Shown: positions 23,498-35,719 of the stretch, piece after piece
Position numbering within the stretch: the stretch's first letter is position 1
Layout: every line of letters starts with the position of its first letter
Source: Brachypodium distachyon
Taxonomy: Eukaryota > Streptophyta > Magnoliopsida > Poales > Poaceae
Direction of reading: 5' to 3'
Assembly (NCBI RefSeq): GCF_000005505.3
Contig: NC_016131.3
Location: 7,275,501-7,339,500 of the forward strand
DNA length: 64,000 nucleotides
Position numbers and translations under genes: made by a program
The notes under the pieces: generated by a model
The model's database searches: none
Seen by the model: the letters and a program-made list of their open reading frames with translations, nothing else
Told to the model about the DNA's origin: nothing

Positions 23498-23936
23498 GTA
23501 ACACACACCATCTCCTTGCTGGATCTGGTAATTCATTAATTAATCCGGCCCCGGCCCATGCGTATACGTCTTGCATGGATCGCTCTCGCGCAGGCAGAGC
23601 CATCTCCTTCCTCTCCGGCCGATTGCATTGCGTTCAATTTAGGAAAGTATATATCTCTGTGGCTACATAATTCATTTCCATATCTCTGTGGCTACATAAT
23701 TCATTTCCATATCTCTGTGTCAAACCGTATCATATACTCCGTATTTGATAGAGATCGTTCCTAGGTCGGGTACGTCATCAATGCGATTTGCCAGCAACAT
23801 TATTTATCAATATATGCTCACAAGCACTCTCATACGTACGCTGTAGACATTAAGGGAAATTAATTGCATATATTTTACTGATTTATCATGGATGTGGTTT
23901 TTTTTATCGATCTTATGGATGAATTTTTGGATGCAG
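23498..23936 (+). other. Probable 5'-UTR intron of the OSCA-like gene
   Basis: CGATCCAG/GTAACA is a good donor at the end of a GC-rich leader, and TTGGATGCAG/TTC a good acceptor 42 bases before the start codon. A second acceptor at GGCAG (23972) is possible. The intron contains a 30-bp tandem repeat. Confidence 0.5.
23650..23719. repeat. 30-bp tandem repeat, 2.3 copies
   Basis: The unit starts ATATCTCTGTGGCTACATAA and continues TTCATTTCC. Copies at 23650-23679 and 23680-23709 are identical apart from edge bases, and a third is cut after ten bases. It lies inside the putative 5'-UTR intron. Confidence 0.9.
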
Positions 23937-23978
23937 TTCTTTCATGGGTACATGGTCAGGTAAAATAGGCAGCAGGGG

Positions 23979-26900
23979 ATGGAATTTTCTGCCCTTCTGA
24001 CCTCGGCGGGCATAAACATCGCCTTCTGCGCGCTGTTCCTGTCGCTCTACTCCATCCTCCGCAAGCAGCCGCACAACTACAGCGTCTACTTCGGCAGGCG
24101 GCTCGCCGAGGAGAAGTTCAGGCAGCAGGTCGACTACTTCTCCTTCGAGAGGCTCCTGCCCACCGCCGGATGGATCGTCAAGGCTTACTGGTGCACCGAG
24201 GAGGAGATCCGGCGGGTCGCCGGACTCGACTCCGTCGTCTTCCTACGCCTCTTCATCTTCAGGTTTCTGTTCTCAATTCTGAACTCTAATTCCCACTGCT
24301 ATAGCTTCTGTAGTTAATCACTTAATCTACGTGCGTGCTGCATGTTTTAAATGCAGCATACGCATCTTCTCCATTACCTGCCTTGTTTGCCTCTTTGGAG
24401 TGCTCCCTGTCAACTACCATGGCCAAGAAATGAACCACACATATATTCCAGAGGAGTCGCTGAATGTTTTCACCATTGCCAATATGAAGGAAGGATCAGC
24501 AATGTAAGTTCTTCATACTTAATTGTCTTCATCAGTAAATGTACTGCAATGTTTTTTTTTCAGTTTTTTAGTAGTAAGTGCAAGTTCTTACTACTAAAAA
24601 ATGTTTTTCTTTGTGCAGGCTCTGGGTCCATTGCGTTGCTCTATATGTTATAACCATCTCGGCCTGTGTTCTTCTTTTCCATGTAAGACCTGCATGCCCA
24701 CAATGTTCATGTTACCAAAGATTCTTACCTAAAAGTTCCACCAAGTTCAAAGCAACCACATATATTTTGCAGCTGACTGTAAACTATTACGTCGCAGGAG
24801 TACAAGTATATCGCGAGAAAAAGATTAGCGCATGTTACTGGATCACCGCCAAACCCTGGACATTTTTCGGTGCTTGTTCGTTCGATTCCAAAGTCAGGCA
24901 ACGAGCTGCTTGATGACACTATCAGAAATTTCTTTGTTAACTATCATGGATCCAGTTACTTGTCACATCAGATGATCTATCGAAAAGGAAATCTGCAGCA
25001 ATTTGTGGTGAAAATTCATTCCACCAACAATAGATGTCTTTCAAAACTCAAACTATTTTGTAATGAGTTAGGTCTTATGAAATTTATCTGAACTAGTAGT
25101 TTATTTTGAGGAACGTTAATTTTGTTTTTGAGGAAAGTTAATTTTTTTAGGAACGATTTGAACTAGTTTATGGTGTTGATGGTTTCTGCATTTCAAAATG
25201 GTTGAATTTCTCTGTTGCAGTTCACACTTCAGACTTCAGAGTTTTTATTAAAAATATCGAAACCGAGACAATTTACACTTCAGACATAAGCGTTAGTTTA
25301 GTTCAATACTTTGGGTCACTAAAAATTCAGGTTAACATCAAGTAGGTCCATATGTGCAAATATTTTACTGACTGCAGAGGTCGTTTCTTAGGCTTCTAAG
25401 TTTGTTTCTGCAGGATAATGCAGAGAGGGCATATAGGAAATTCGTGAGGGTAAAACTTTCAGTGTTCGACCAGAATGTGCGGTCCAACTTGAACAGATGT
25501 GGTCTCTGCGGCGTACGAGCCTCCTCGTTCCAGCTCTACCGCAATAAGTTTGTTGATGCCAAGAAGTCAGACCTCAGTGATCCGGAAGTAGTTGAAGCTC
25601 AAAAGGTAATCATCTTCCTCCTGATCGATCTCATTCGCATTTTTAACGAAAAACAGTCAGGAACATACCATTAATTTTACTGTGCCCAAGAGCACCAGAG
25701 AAACACTCTCACAGACAAATCACATTGCTAGAAAAACATATATTGTTGCATACCAAGATAGCTCCGATTTCTGTATGTCGCATCATCGGCATAATAAAAC
25801 CTCGTGATCATGTTGCCGTTGGATGGAGCAGGACTGTCCAGGCGCCATAGTGTTCTTCAAGACCCGGTATGCGGCGATCGTGGCCTCGCAGGTGCTCCAG
25901 TCCTCGAACCCCATGCTGTGGGTGACCAACCTTGCCCCGGAACCGCGTGACGTGTACTGGTCCAACCTGTGGGTCCCCTACAGGCAGATCTGGCTCCGGA
26001 AGATCGCCACGCTGGCGGCCAGCGTGGCCTTCATGTTCGTCTTCATCGTCCCCGTTGCCTTCGTCCAGAGTATGATGCAGCTGGACCAGCTCAAGGAGAT
26101 GTTCCCAAACCTCAAAGGCGCACTCAAGATGTAAGTTCATTGAGTTCAGGTTTGCATGCAGCTGAGCTTATAGCTTCTTCTTGCCTGACTGACGACCTTA
26201 ATCTTTGTTCAAATCCAGGTCGTTCTGCGTGAGAGTCGTAACGGGGTACCTCCCTAGCGTCGTCCTGCTGCTGTCCCTGTACACGGTTCCTCCGCTGATG
26301 ATGCGCTTCTCGTCGTTCGAAGGCTCCATCTCTCGCAGCGGGAGGAAGACGAGCGCCTGCACCAAGATCCTCTTCTTCAACATCTGGAACGTCTTCTTCG
26401 TCAACGTGCTGTCAGGGTCCGTGCTCAACCAGCTCAACGTCTTGACTAGGCCCAAGGACATGCCGTCTATGCTTGCTGAACTGGTGCCGAAGCAGGTGCG
26501 AAATGCCTAATTTATCGTAGAATTATTTATTCGCCCCTTGGGTTTTGGACGAAAAAGAAGGATAATACCTGACTGATTAATTGTTTTGTGCATCAATCAG
26601 GCGACATTCTTCATCACGTACGTGCTGACATCAGGCTGGGCGAGCCTGTGCTCCGAGATACTGCAGGTGTACAACCTGGTGTACAACTTCTTCAGGAAAT
26701 GCGTATTCTGTCACCAGGACAACCCAGAATACGCCTACTCTTTCCCTTACCAGACCGAGGTCCCAAAGGTCCTCCTCTTCAACCTGCTGGGCTTCGCCTT
26801 CGCCATCATGGCGCCGCTCATCCTGCCCTTCTTGCTCGTCTACTTCTGCCTCGGCTACTTGGTGTACCGCAATCAGGTGACTGACCGGCCGGCCGGCCTT

Positions 26901-27560
26901 GTCGTTTTTCGCTTGACATATCAACACTGTAGTTGATTGGATATTGACTGAGAACTGTTGTTGTTGCTGCAGATCCTGAACGTGTACTACCCCAAGTACG
27001 AAATGGGAGGGAAGCTGTGGCCGGTGATGCACAACACGATAGTGTTCTCCCTGGTTCTCATGCAGGTGATAGCGCTGGGCGTGTTCACCATCAAGAAGTC
27101 CCCCGTGGCCACCGGCTTCACCATCCTGCTCCTCATCGGCACCATCCTCTACAGCGAGTACTGCCGGCAGCGCTTCTCCCGCATCTTCCACTCCTACTCC
27201 GCCCAGGTACGTGCATAAACAGAGCAATCTTTCTTTCTTTCTTTTTCTAGAAATTAGTACCAACTTTGGACTGACTTTATTTTTGGTTTGCATGTTCTTG
27301 ACGGTGTTACGTACGTGTAGGACCTTATAGAGCTGGACAGAGACGACGAGCAGTCCGGGAGGATGCAGGACATCCACCAGCACCTGCTGGACGCCTACTG
27401 CCAGACGCCCCCAGGGACCGGCGGCGGCGACAACGGCCAAGTCCCGATCGAGATGATCATGGAGGACCCGGCGCAGGAGGTGTCGGATTCCAGCCAGGAG
27501 CTGTGCGACACGGTGCAGGAGGTGTCAGATTCCATCCAGGAGCACATCGACGACAAGTGA
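23979..27560 (+). CDS. OSCA/CSC1-like osmosensitive cation channel, HYP1/RXW8 clade (10 exons, 740 aa)
   Basis: Exons: 23979-24262, 24357-24503, 24619-24682, 24798-25007, 25414-25605, 25832-26130, 26219-26495, 26601-26876, 26973-27206, 27321-27560 (2223 nt, all GT-AG). OSCA/TMEM63 proteins are mechanically or hyperosmotically gated cation channels of the plasma membrane. The N-terminus (LLTSAGIN, then SLYSILRKQP) is that of the OSCA2 (HYP1/RXW8) clade. Order of domains: N-terminal membrane part (about 1-165), the cytosolic PHM7-type domain (about 190-345) with a Cys pair in NRCGLCGV and the ending NLAPEPRDVYWSNLW, then the DUF221 membrane domain from IWLRKIATL (about 353) to about 630. The FHSYSAQD-type end of that domain is present. 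The last exon gives a hydrophilic tail in which QEVSDS occurs twice. The length is normal for the family. A GC-rich leader with an intron precedes it. Confidence 0.94.
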
Positions 27561-27968
27561 AGTCAAGAAACGGAAATACTGATAACTGTATCCTGTGTGT
27601 CGTTCCGGCGTCTTGAATCATACCGTAGAGTTAGCCCGGCCGAGAACGTAGTAGCCTCCTCTTGCCCGTCTCCAGGTATATTAACGATTTGTACTGTCCT
27701 GCCGCCGCCATTCCGACGCATCGTCGGGAGGTGCTGGCAGGTACAGGTTTGTTTGGAATTTGGAGGGAGCTAACTGTGTAGAATAGAAAATGGTTAAAGC
27801 TGTCACGGCCGATGGCAAGCTAACACGTACGAACTTTTATGTCCCCGTTCCCCTCTCAACTCATTTTTAGACATGCCAAGGATTTTCTTTTTCTGGGGAA
27901 ACCGAGAATATGCTGCAACTCAAGAATGGTCGGCTCGTTTGCTCGTGCCCTGTTGGCTAGTTTATGCA

Positions 27969-28178
27969 GGGTCAGTTCTTTTCGGTTTTCTAAACTGGCT
28001 TCTCCTCTCCCTCAGTTTTCTTGGAGAAGTCACCACCTAAATTTCATTAGACTACCAAATTAGTTTGGTCTAAACTACTTTGAAAACCTAAGTAAATGTG
28101 AGATGCGGCTTCTCCAGGAAACTAGGTGAAGGCAGCTTTCAGGAGAAGCCGGTTCTAAAAGTTGAAAAGAACGCACCC
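27969..28178. mobile_element. 210-bp MITE with GGGTxxGTTCTTTTC ends
   Basis: The left end GGGTCAGTTCTTTTCGG and the right end, which reads GGGTGCGTTCTTTTCAA on the minus strand, are inverted repeats. They continue into CTGGCTTCTCC and its partner GGAGAAGCCGG. Superfamily is uncertain since no clear target duplication is seen. Confidence 0.65.
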
Positions 28179-28230
28179 TTAGTATCAGTTGATTGATATT
28201 TCTCGGTCGATTGATTTTGAAAAAATAAAT

Positions 28231-28287
28231 TAAATATCAGTTGATGTATCAAAATCGAATTAAATATCAGTTGATGTATCAAAATCG
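28231..28287. repeat. 30-bp tandem duplication
   Basis: TAAATATCAGTTGATGTATC followed by AAAATCG occurs at 28231-28257 and again at 28261-28287, with identical sequence over 27 bases. Confidence 0.9.
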
Positions 28288-28582
28288 TTGAATTAAGATT
28301 TGAAGGCCATCATTACTCTCTCACCTCCCACGTTCTATTGTTGAATCATTATAGTACGTCGGCTGATCTCTGACTAAAACCAAGTAACTTCTTAATATCA
28401 AAACAGATTTAGTAAACAATACAAAAACATTTAAACCTACATTCAGAAAACATAACTCCCGTCTCCTGGTCAGGTCTCATCATCAACCAGCCTTGCGAGG
28501 CCGAGCCCATTTATCGTTAGGCGGCAAATCTTTTTTAGGCAATCACCGGGTGATATTAAGTGTCAATACACTAACACTAGAG

Positions 28583-28718
28583 GTGCAAAAGGGATAATTA
28601 GGATACCCTAACCCTTCTTAGTTCAAACAAATGAACTAGTTGTTCAAAAATAAATGATGCGATTTTAAAATTTTAGTTCATTTGGTTAAACAGGTACAAT
28701 CAGGGTACCTTTTTGCAC
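28583..28718 (-). mobile_element. 136-bp foldback MITE, copy 2
   Basis: The ends GTGCAAAA and TTTTTGCAC are inverted. Its reverse complement closely matches 6969-7104, especially AACCAAATGAACTAAAATTT and ACTAGTTCATTTGTTTGAAC. It is therefore a second, inverted copy of the same family. The distal ends have diverged more than the inner arms. Confidence 0.65.
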
Positions 28719-29050
28719 TTTTAACTATAACCATCTTTTCTTAGTTGAGAGTCGGTTTTATTTTGTCTTCTCTTCATCTTTTCTAGGCCACCAATTATTC
28801 AATCAAGAGCCAGCTAATTAACACTTTTATAGATGCCCTAACTTGGGCGAGCAAAATTTATTCGAGAATGAACAGATGAGTTAGCAAATGCAAAATTAAT
28901 AATTACAATTCGACTCAGTCCTCGCTGCTTTACCGCAACTACTGATGCCCAACTCTACCACAGATGAGCTGATCGGTCTCCTGACATGCACATTTGTACA
29001 CACAGTGAATGCGAGACAACATACTGACAAAGAGAAGGGGTCTCAAGTTT

Positions 29051-32000
29051 TCACCCCTCGCCCGACGTATAGCTTGGTCGTCTCTTGTATTCCTTCTGAT
29101 CTAGGCTCAGCAGAAAATCGGTGAAAACGTGCTCATATCCAGGCATTTTACCATACCCTGCAAGCAAAAAAAGATTGATCAAAGGAAGCTCACTTATGTA
29201 AGGGTATACATAAAATTGTTTTTGGAGTTGTTGAGAACTAGCATAGCAGAAAATGGAAAAATGTGTTGTGGGTTCATGGCAAATTAGCTATGAAACAAGA
29301 GCCTCTCCCAACGGTGCAAGCAATCCTAAGTTCTATGTGCAAGGTTTTGGATTTCTTTAAAGTCCAACTGGTTCTAACACTAGATAATATGAAAAAAATG
29401 CCGCAATCTTTTCCTCATTCAGCACCTAGCCGAACTATGCTCACACAGTAGCTGGCATGCGAGTGTAACCATCTCATTTGGTGGTGTATCCAAGACAGGT
29501 CATGTCTTGAGGATGCCTAAATTAGTAAATTTAGGATTTGGCAACCAAAAGTACAATTTTGACTATTCAAAATGTTCTCAAAGTACTATTATTTATAGAA
29601 AATCCAAGAGCTACCATCGGAAAACTATAAGCATAAGGCAGCAGAATGTAATGGCAAGACAAATTAGATACTCTTGAAACAAGTTAGATCACATACCAGG
29701 AAAATAGTTCATGTCTATGACATAAAATCGATCTCTTGTCCCATGCTCCCTGATCATATCAATGTTGAACAACCTAAGACCCTGTCAATCAGGCAAAAGA
29801 TGATATTAATTATACGGTAGCATCAAATCACGCAGAACAAACAATTGCAAGAATCTCTGGTACCAGTCGGCGCCGCAGCTCTCTTGCCAATATCTCGAGC
29901 AGTGGTCTTGGAGGAAGTTCTGATGGAGTATGTAAAAGCATCAGCTGGTAAATACTTCTTTCTAATATCAATACCAAATGGAACCAAATATAGTAAGGCT
30001 AGAGAAACCGCGACATGGAAGTTTACCAGCAATATGAGGGTCAAGATCTGCATCATCCGCATTAGCTGCAGCACAAGAGACCCTTGGAAACCGGAACACT
30101 CCGGCATTATTTGATAGATCACCTTCATCTACATTAGGCAGCGAAAACCTGCGAACAACCCTAATTGCATCCCCGACAATGTAGACTTTAAATAATACAC
30201 CACCTATAAATGCCAGAAACAGAAGGTTATTCTAGAATTTTTATTTCTGTACTAACAAAGGTTAATCTAGATTTGGAAAAAAACTCCAAGGCCAGAAAAA
30301 TCAAACAAAGTACCGTGGTTAACAAATTCCTGAAGAACTAAAGGGGGTTCAAGCTTCGTCAAGGAAGTTGGGTCATAAGCGAGAGATAACTCATGAGACT
30401 TCGCCACCAGAGGCTTTGCCACTGCACAAAGCATATCAGGTTAACAGGCAATACATGGACAACCAATCTGCTTGGAGCCTCAAAACAAAATTCAGTAATG
30501 CCACTAATTAAATACTCCACTAGAGTTAGCCAGACACACAAAGCAAGCATAGAGTTCTTTTGAACTCATTCCAAGCAACAATGTCACACGCTCACCATTA
30601 TCTGAAATATGCCTAGTTTATATTTCATCAGAACAGGAAGCACTCAAATCAAGTATAGAAACATCCTAGACTCCTTGAAATGATCAAGTCGACAAGTCAT
30701 ACACAAAGCGTGACGATGTATAATTCGACACATGTGCCATCAGTTTTCTTCAATTTACTTTTAGGTTTCATGGATAAGACCAACTTTTATCCATTTAGTT
30801 TACCGTGGAGAATGGCTTTGTATCTTTCAAGCTATATCCAACCTGCTACCTACCCGTCTAATGTACAGACTACAGGACTATGTACCACAATTAACAGGAC
30901 ACTTGTATGGACAGATGAACCATGCAAGGAAATGGAGTAAAAATGCTGGAAGATGCACAACTGCTCTGCAGGTACACAATATTCACAGAAGTCAAGTGGA
31001 CAAAAATGCCCATTCATCTGAGGAACATGGTGATGGTAACTCGAATTTTGTTTCTACAGATACATAGTGCCTTAACATAGCTGAAAAGCGAGAGACCACC
31101 CCCACTCAGTTAAAAAGAGAGAACAACATTGCAAATATAAAAATTCTCAGCAGATTCAATAAGAATTGCAAGTCTGGTTATAATGTTAGACTCTAGTTTT
31201 CCAGGGAAAAAGCCGCTGGATGCAAAAATGGGTACGGTGAACAGTGGTGAACAGCTAATAAGTAGACTTGCCTAATGGAAGAGATAACCCAGCCCGCATA
31301 ACTGCAGCTGGTATTGATGATGGATCTGTGTTAACGAATAGCTGCTTGGGAACACCAACTTTACCTGCAAAATGCAACTGCACTATAGTGATCAAATCAG
31401 CCTTGAGAAGGTTCCAAGAACCAACACATCGTATCAAACCTCCTAGCAGTGGAGAAAATTCTATGTACAAGCAGATGACAAGAATTTGGTACCAATATAT
31501 GTGTGCAAAGACAAAAGAGAGACAATTACAAAATCACAAGCTTCCAGCACATTAGGTAACATCGATCAACAAATGTAATTATGTAGTTCCTTCAAATTTC
31601 AAAGGGGTCAAGTTGAGAAGAAATATGATGGTTCAGGCGACAAAATAAAAGGCGCATGCCAAAGATACAACAGTAAAGTGTGAAAGTGCCCAATACGCTA
31701 TCCAACATTTGGCAAAGCATAACACATGCTCTCATATTCATAGAACTAACTGAACTAGCATTTGCACAGATGTGAATATGAGATTAATCCAAAGATAAGT
31801 AGCCGTGTTTTGTTAAACCAGAAAAGCAGACGAAGTGCCGTAGCCGTGGCTTCTTCCAAACTAGAACTAAGGGGACAAATCATTAGAAATTACCATGACA
31901 ATCCGTGAGGTCCAGTTTAGAAACTTCTTGAAGCATAGATTGGCGATTGAGCAAATGTTCAATGGCACCTGGTGGATCAAGAACAGTAACTTCTGGGTGT

Positions 32001-35000
32001 GTCTCCCTATATTCCTATTAAAGTGATGCAAAACAGTTAATGAAAGTTTAAAATGATAAAAAGACAAAATGGACATGAAATTTAATTAATCATACATTGA
32101 ACATGTCTCAAAGATATTGAACATGTCTCGCAAAGAGAGTTCAACAGTGGTTAACATATTTTGTATTACTGACCTCCAACCGCCGTTGCCACTCCTTTCC
32201 AGTCAACTGCAGAAAATACAATATCATCATTTTGTTGTCAATTAAGTGAAAATGCACAATATCATCATTCTGTTGTCAATTAAGTGAAAATGCCAGACAA
32301 CAACAAAGTATCCAAATATTTAGGAATCCAAAGACATAATAAAATACGTGGAAATATTAAATATACTCTGTATAGCTAACCTTATGCAGGACAACATCAA
32401 AAGGGCCTTGATCTGACAGTGGAAGTTTTTGATCAATTGCAACAAATTGAATGCCTTTTTTCCTGGAATACAATGTAGAAGGATGAGAAGCTACTAATCT
32501 GGAAAGAAATGCATACTTCGGTTGCAAACAAAACAGATAATAAATAGGTCTGCAGCACCAGTTGCCAAATAGAAGCAATTAGCAGCCAACCAACACATGG
32601 CTTCAACACCTTGATCCAGATTCTATATTACAATATAAAAGCATTTTTTTGCCTATCTGCATTAGCTCCAGATTGTAATTATCTATACGAACCCAGGCAG
32701 TAGTAAATCAGCAGTAAATTGTCTTGAAACAAATGCTTACAGATTATATTATAATGAAAGTTAAATAAGCCAGAGGAACCCCATTTAATGAATATTATGA
32801 AGGTCGACATTGCTGAATATTTGTTCCACAAAAAAAAATGTAATATTACAATATAAAGCTGATGGGAGCATTTAAAAAACCATCCAGATTACAGCAATGG
32901 TGACCACATCATTATTTTAAGTAACTGCAACTTCGTATCATGTGCAAATTACAGCAATGCCATCTAACTGTCAGATGGCATTGCAGGTTGGATTCCCCAA
33001 GAACAGCAAGATTGTTTAGCTTCTTATATCATGTTTACTTTGTTATATGCCTGGTAGGATTAAGAATACAAAGAGAAATGTTCGTTTTGCCAGTAACTCA
33101 AAGTATGAACAGCTATTCTGACAGATGAATTCACATTCTTATTCAGGGAAAAAAACTTCTTTTAAGTGTGAACAGGAGAATAAAAGGAATTGCATCAGTC
33201 CAAAGTCCAAACTAAGCATTAGTGCTGTGCTGATCTGCATGCTTGCTTGCCATAGCCAGGGGCACCAAGGGTATGCAGTTTTTATTCATGCATTGTATAG
33301 AAATGTTAACACTTAAGGAAACACATAACTTTGACATGGTGGCATGGAACATAATCATCAGGTTAGGCCAAAAGAGGAATAAACATATTAAATAATGGAG
33401 GAATTATTTTAATAACTTCTATATGGTGAATAAGCTCATGAGCAAATAGGAAAATTCTATATGGTTTTCTTATCAAGCAATAGGGGTCATCAAAACTTTC
33501 TAGGCTTGAGAGGGGAGATGCCAACACCTGATTTCTATGATGAAGTGGATCATGGCAAGCACTAAAGTAATCCACATGTTAAATCATGTGAGTCCTTAAA
33601 CTATTGTCAGAACCTTATCACGCCGTACCTACACTATTATGATATTCTGTGATCCACATCCTGCCCTGCTCTAACTGATGTGTGAGCAGCAACATACCTA
33701 ACAGAAACACGAGATTCTAGACGGATAAAATTGCACCCAGAGGATGATACAAGTTGTTGTCAAGTAAAATATCTTAGTATACAACTATATAAACATGTAA
33801 GTGCAATTCGCAAATTGATGTCATATTTTAGATCTCTGGTGTATTGTGCCAGCTTGGATTCCTGAAGTTGCTCCAAGTTTGGCCGCACGCTATTGACAAC
33901 ACAGGCAGCCAAGCACAACAGATAACTATTATGCTGTAAGGTTCCACAAAATTACATGAAAGAAGTATAAACAGGGCATTTCAGTGTGACCATATAGCTT
34001 CCTGGATTAGTTCAGGATATACCTAATTTATGTTTATTAGATAAGTTAAGAAAGGGTCGCTATTGGAAGAGAATATAATACTATCACACGGCAAGGAATG
34101 CATCGTGTCACTTTCTTATCCCCAAAGAAAATAGCAGCAATACAAAGATTTGGTTGGATGTTATAGACTTATCGATTCCAGTCAGTGCAGACAATGATTC
34201 TACAAAATGAGGCGACTCCGATATTTCTATTGAACAACTATATGATTTAAGATTATCTGAAATTGTTAAGTGATTACTGAAACAGATGTCAAGAAAGCCT
34301 CCAGTCCTCCACTATTGCAGAATAAACTAAAAGGCAACACCATAGACAAAAATAGACAAATCATATCACGACACTAACCTCGTGGTCAGGAGTTTCAATG
34401 TCAAGAAACCCTTTTTTGCCACCTTTTGAACTATAACTTCACACAATAATCACACGTTTTCCCACTTATAATCCCATGTAGCTAAAGTACCCCCGTTCTT
34501 GTTTTTTTTTTGCCTCAGCAGCTTGGTAACCTCTTTAACTCGGGGATATGTACCCATAATCTAATCCAGTCAAGGACAGAGGTCAATGGACGAGGTACCA
34601 CTAACACATTAATAGTATACATTATTCAGCAAGTCTTGAGTGAATAGAAGGATCAAGAATTTCCGCTGATCTTTCAGAACCTATGCAACATCTGGACAAG
34701 ATTTTTACTGTTCCATCTAAAATTCACACAAACAGACAACAAGGACAGATTCAAATGCTCTCCCTCAATGCACGACATCTTATCAGTTTAACCTCCCTAA
34801 TTATCTTAACCAATCAGCACATTTCATCCAAAATTTCTTTCTGTACCTTAACATAAACGAAAATCTACCCAGAACTTGATCAGTACCTGGCGAGTCCTCG
34901 GAGCTTGGGCTGCAGGAAGCTCTTGGCCTTCTTAGACGTTAGAGCGTACCCCACCACCAACTCCCTCGCGGGCGCAGGTGCCTCCTCCACCGCTACCGCT

Positions 35001-35056
35001 ACCGCTACCTCCGGCCCCGCTTCCCCCTCGGCCCCCACACACCCACCTGACACCAT
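29051..35056 (-). CDS. Inositol-tetrakisphosphate 1-kinase (10 exons, 343 aa)
   Basis: Coding order: 35056-34887, 32462-32381, 32206-32174, 32014-31894, 31364-31272, 30421-30314, 30203-30027, 29919-29864, 29781-29697, 29157-29051 (1032 nt). ITPK phosphorylates inositol tris- and tetrakisphosphates with ATP in the cytosol, feeding phytate and inositol pyrophosphate synthesis. The N-terminus (about 1-30) is Ala/Glu-rich and variable; [14 protein letters not shown] begins the family core. ATP-grasp features follow: [63 protein letters not shown]. The Mg-binding residues are predicted as Asp288, Asp303 and Asn305 in NIDMIR and [17 protein letters not shown]. Intron 1 is 2.4 kb. Intron 5 begins GC instead of GT and is needed to keep the frame. 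The multi-exon structure and sequence fit the ITPK2/3 branch; the probable rice counterpart, from memory, is DSM3/OsITPK2, implicated in drought and salt response. Confidence 0.95.
30422..31271 (-). other. GC-AG intron of the ITPK gene
   Basis: The exon ends CTTCCATTAG and the intron starts GCAAGT, ending TTTGTGCAG before TGGCAAAG. Joining gives the conserved LSLPLVAKP. The downstream GT at 31267-31266 would break the frame, so the GC donor is required. The extended GCAAGT consensus is typical of functional GC-AG introns. Confidence 0.88.
32219..32293. repeat. 38-bp tandem repeat in an ITPK intron
   Basis: CAATATCATCATTTTGTTGT continuing CAATTAAGTGAAAATG occurs twice with period 38 and one difference (T/C). 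It is 13 bases upstream of the 33-bp exon 3 on the coding strand, so it abuts that exon's acceptor region. Confidence 0.9.
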
Positions 35057-35719
35057 CACCTCCCCCCACCAACACCGAACAAATTAACCCTTAACTCAAA
35101 GCCGCGACGCGAACCGGAGGCCGCAACGGACGGCGGCGAGATCGGAATGCAGGGAGCGCACTCGGAGCCCTAAGCCTCGGGACCAAGCGGAGCCCGAGAC
35201 AGGTGTGCGTGTGAGTGCGCGTCAGGACGACGGGTGGAGAGAGAAAGACAGAGAGAGAAGTGCAGATGGGGGAGCCTGCGTATAAGTAGGCGAAGGACGG
35301 GACACGGGAGCAAGTTTGCCTTTGGGACCTTGGAACCGATTAAAACAAATTACACTTTTGCCCTCTGTTCTGTTCTCCATGCCCGTGCGCTGCCATGGCC
35401 GACCAACAGAGAGGGAGAGCACCTTAACGAGAAACAATTATTCAAATCAAACTACACTATACACCGCAAAGGCGTACATCTCTTAGCATGGCCGGAGGGC
35501 ATGGGCGTCAACACTTCAGAATTGTACCATGTCAAGAGAATACACAAATCTCTGAATGTAATTTCAGATATCAGAAACAATATGTCAGAATTCCAGTCTA
35601 GCGTGCAGCACCTATCATTTCATCGCCTGCGCTGCAAGTGGACGTCGCTAGGTACTCATCCCTCGCTCTTAATCCAAAAGGAGGTATGTGTTCATCATCG
35701 ACACATGCCTAGATAGTTA
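35057..35719. other. ITPK leader/promoter and spacer
   Basis: On the minus strand a GC-rich leader precedes the ITPK start, with a CT-rich tract at 35230-35265 and a weak TATA-like ACTTATACG at about 35279-35287. The remaining bases up to the stop codon of the next minus-strand gene contain nothing recognised. That gene would have its 3' UTR here. Confidence 0.45.

Larger units (their letters stand above)
27561..29050. other. Gap between the OSCA-like gene and ITPK 3' ends
   Basis: The 3' UTRs of two convergent genes (OSCA-like on +, ITPK on -) face each other here. The rest holds two MITEs and a 30-bp tandem repeat, listed separately. No further gene seen. Confidence 0.6.

Noticed and set aside
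26631..27440. 269-codon ORF on the minus strand
   Set aside because: It is the shadow of OSCA-like exons 8-10 and the introns between them. The His/Val/Glu-rich product is an artefact of the GC-rich coding strand opposite.
31266..31267. Use of the downstream GT as the donor for ITPK intron 5
   Set aside because: It would add five bases and shift the frame, losing the conserved VAKPLVAKS segment; the GC donor keeps it.
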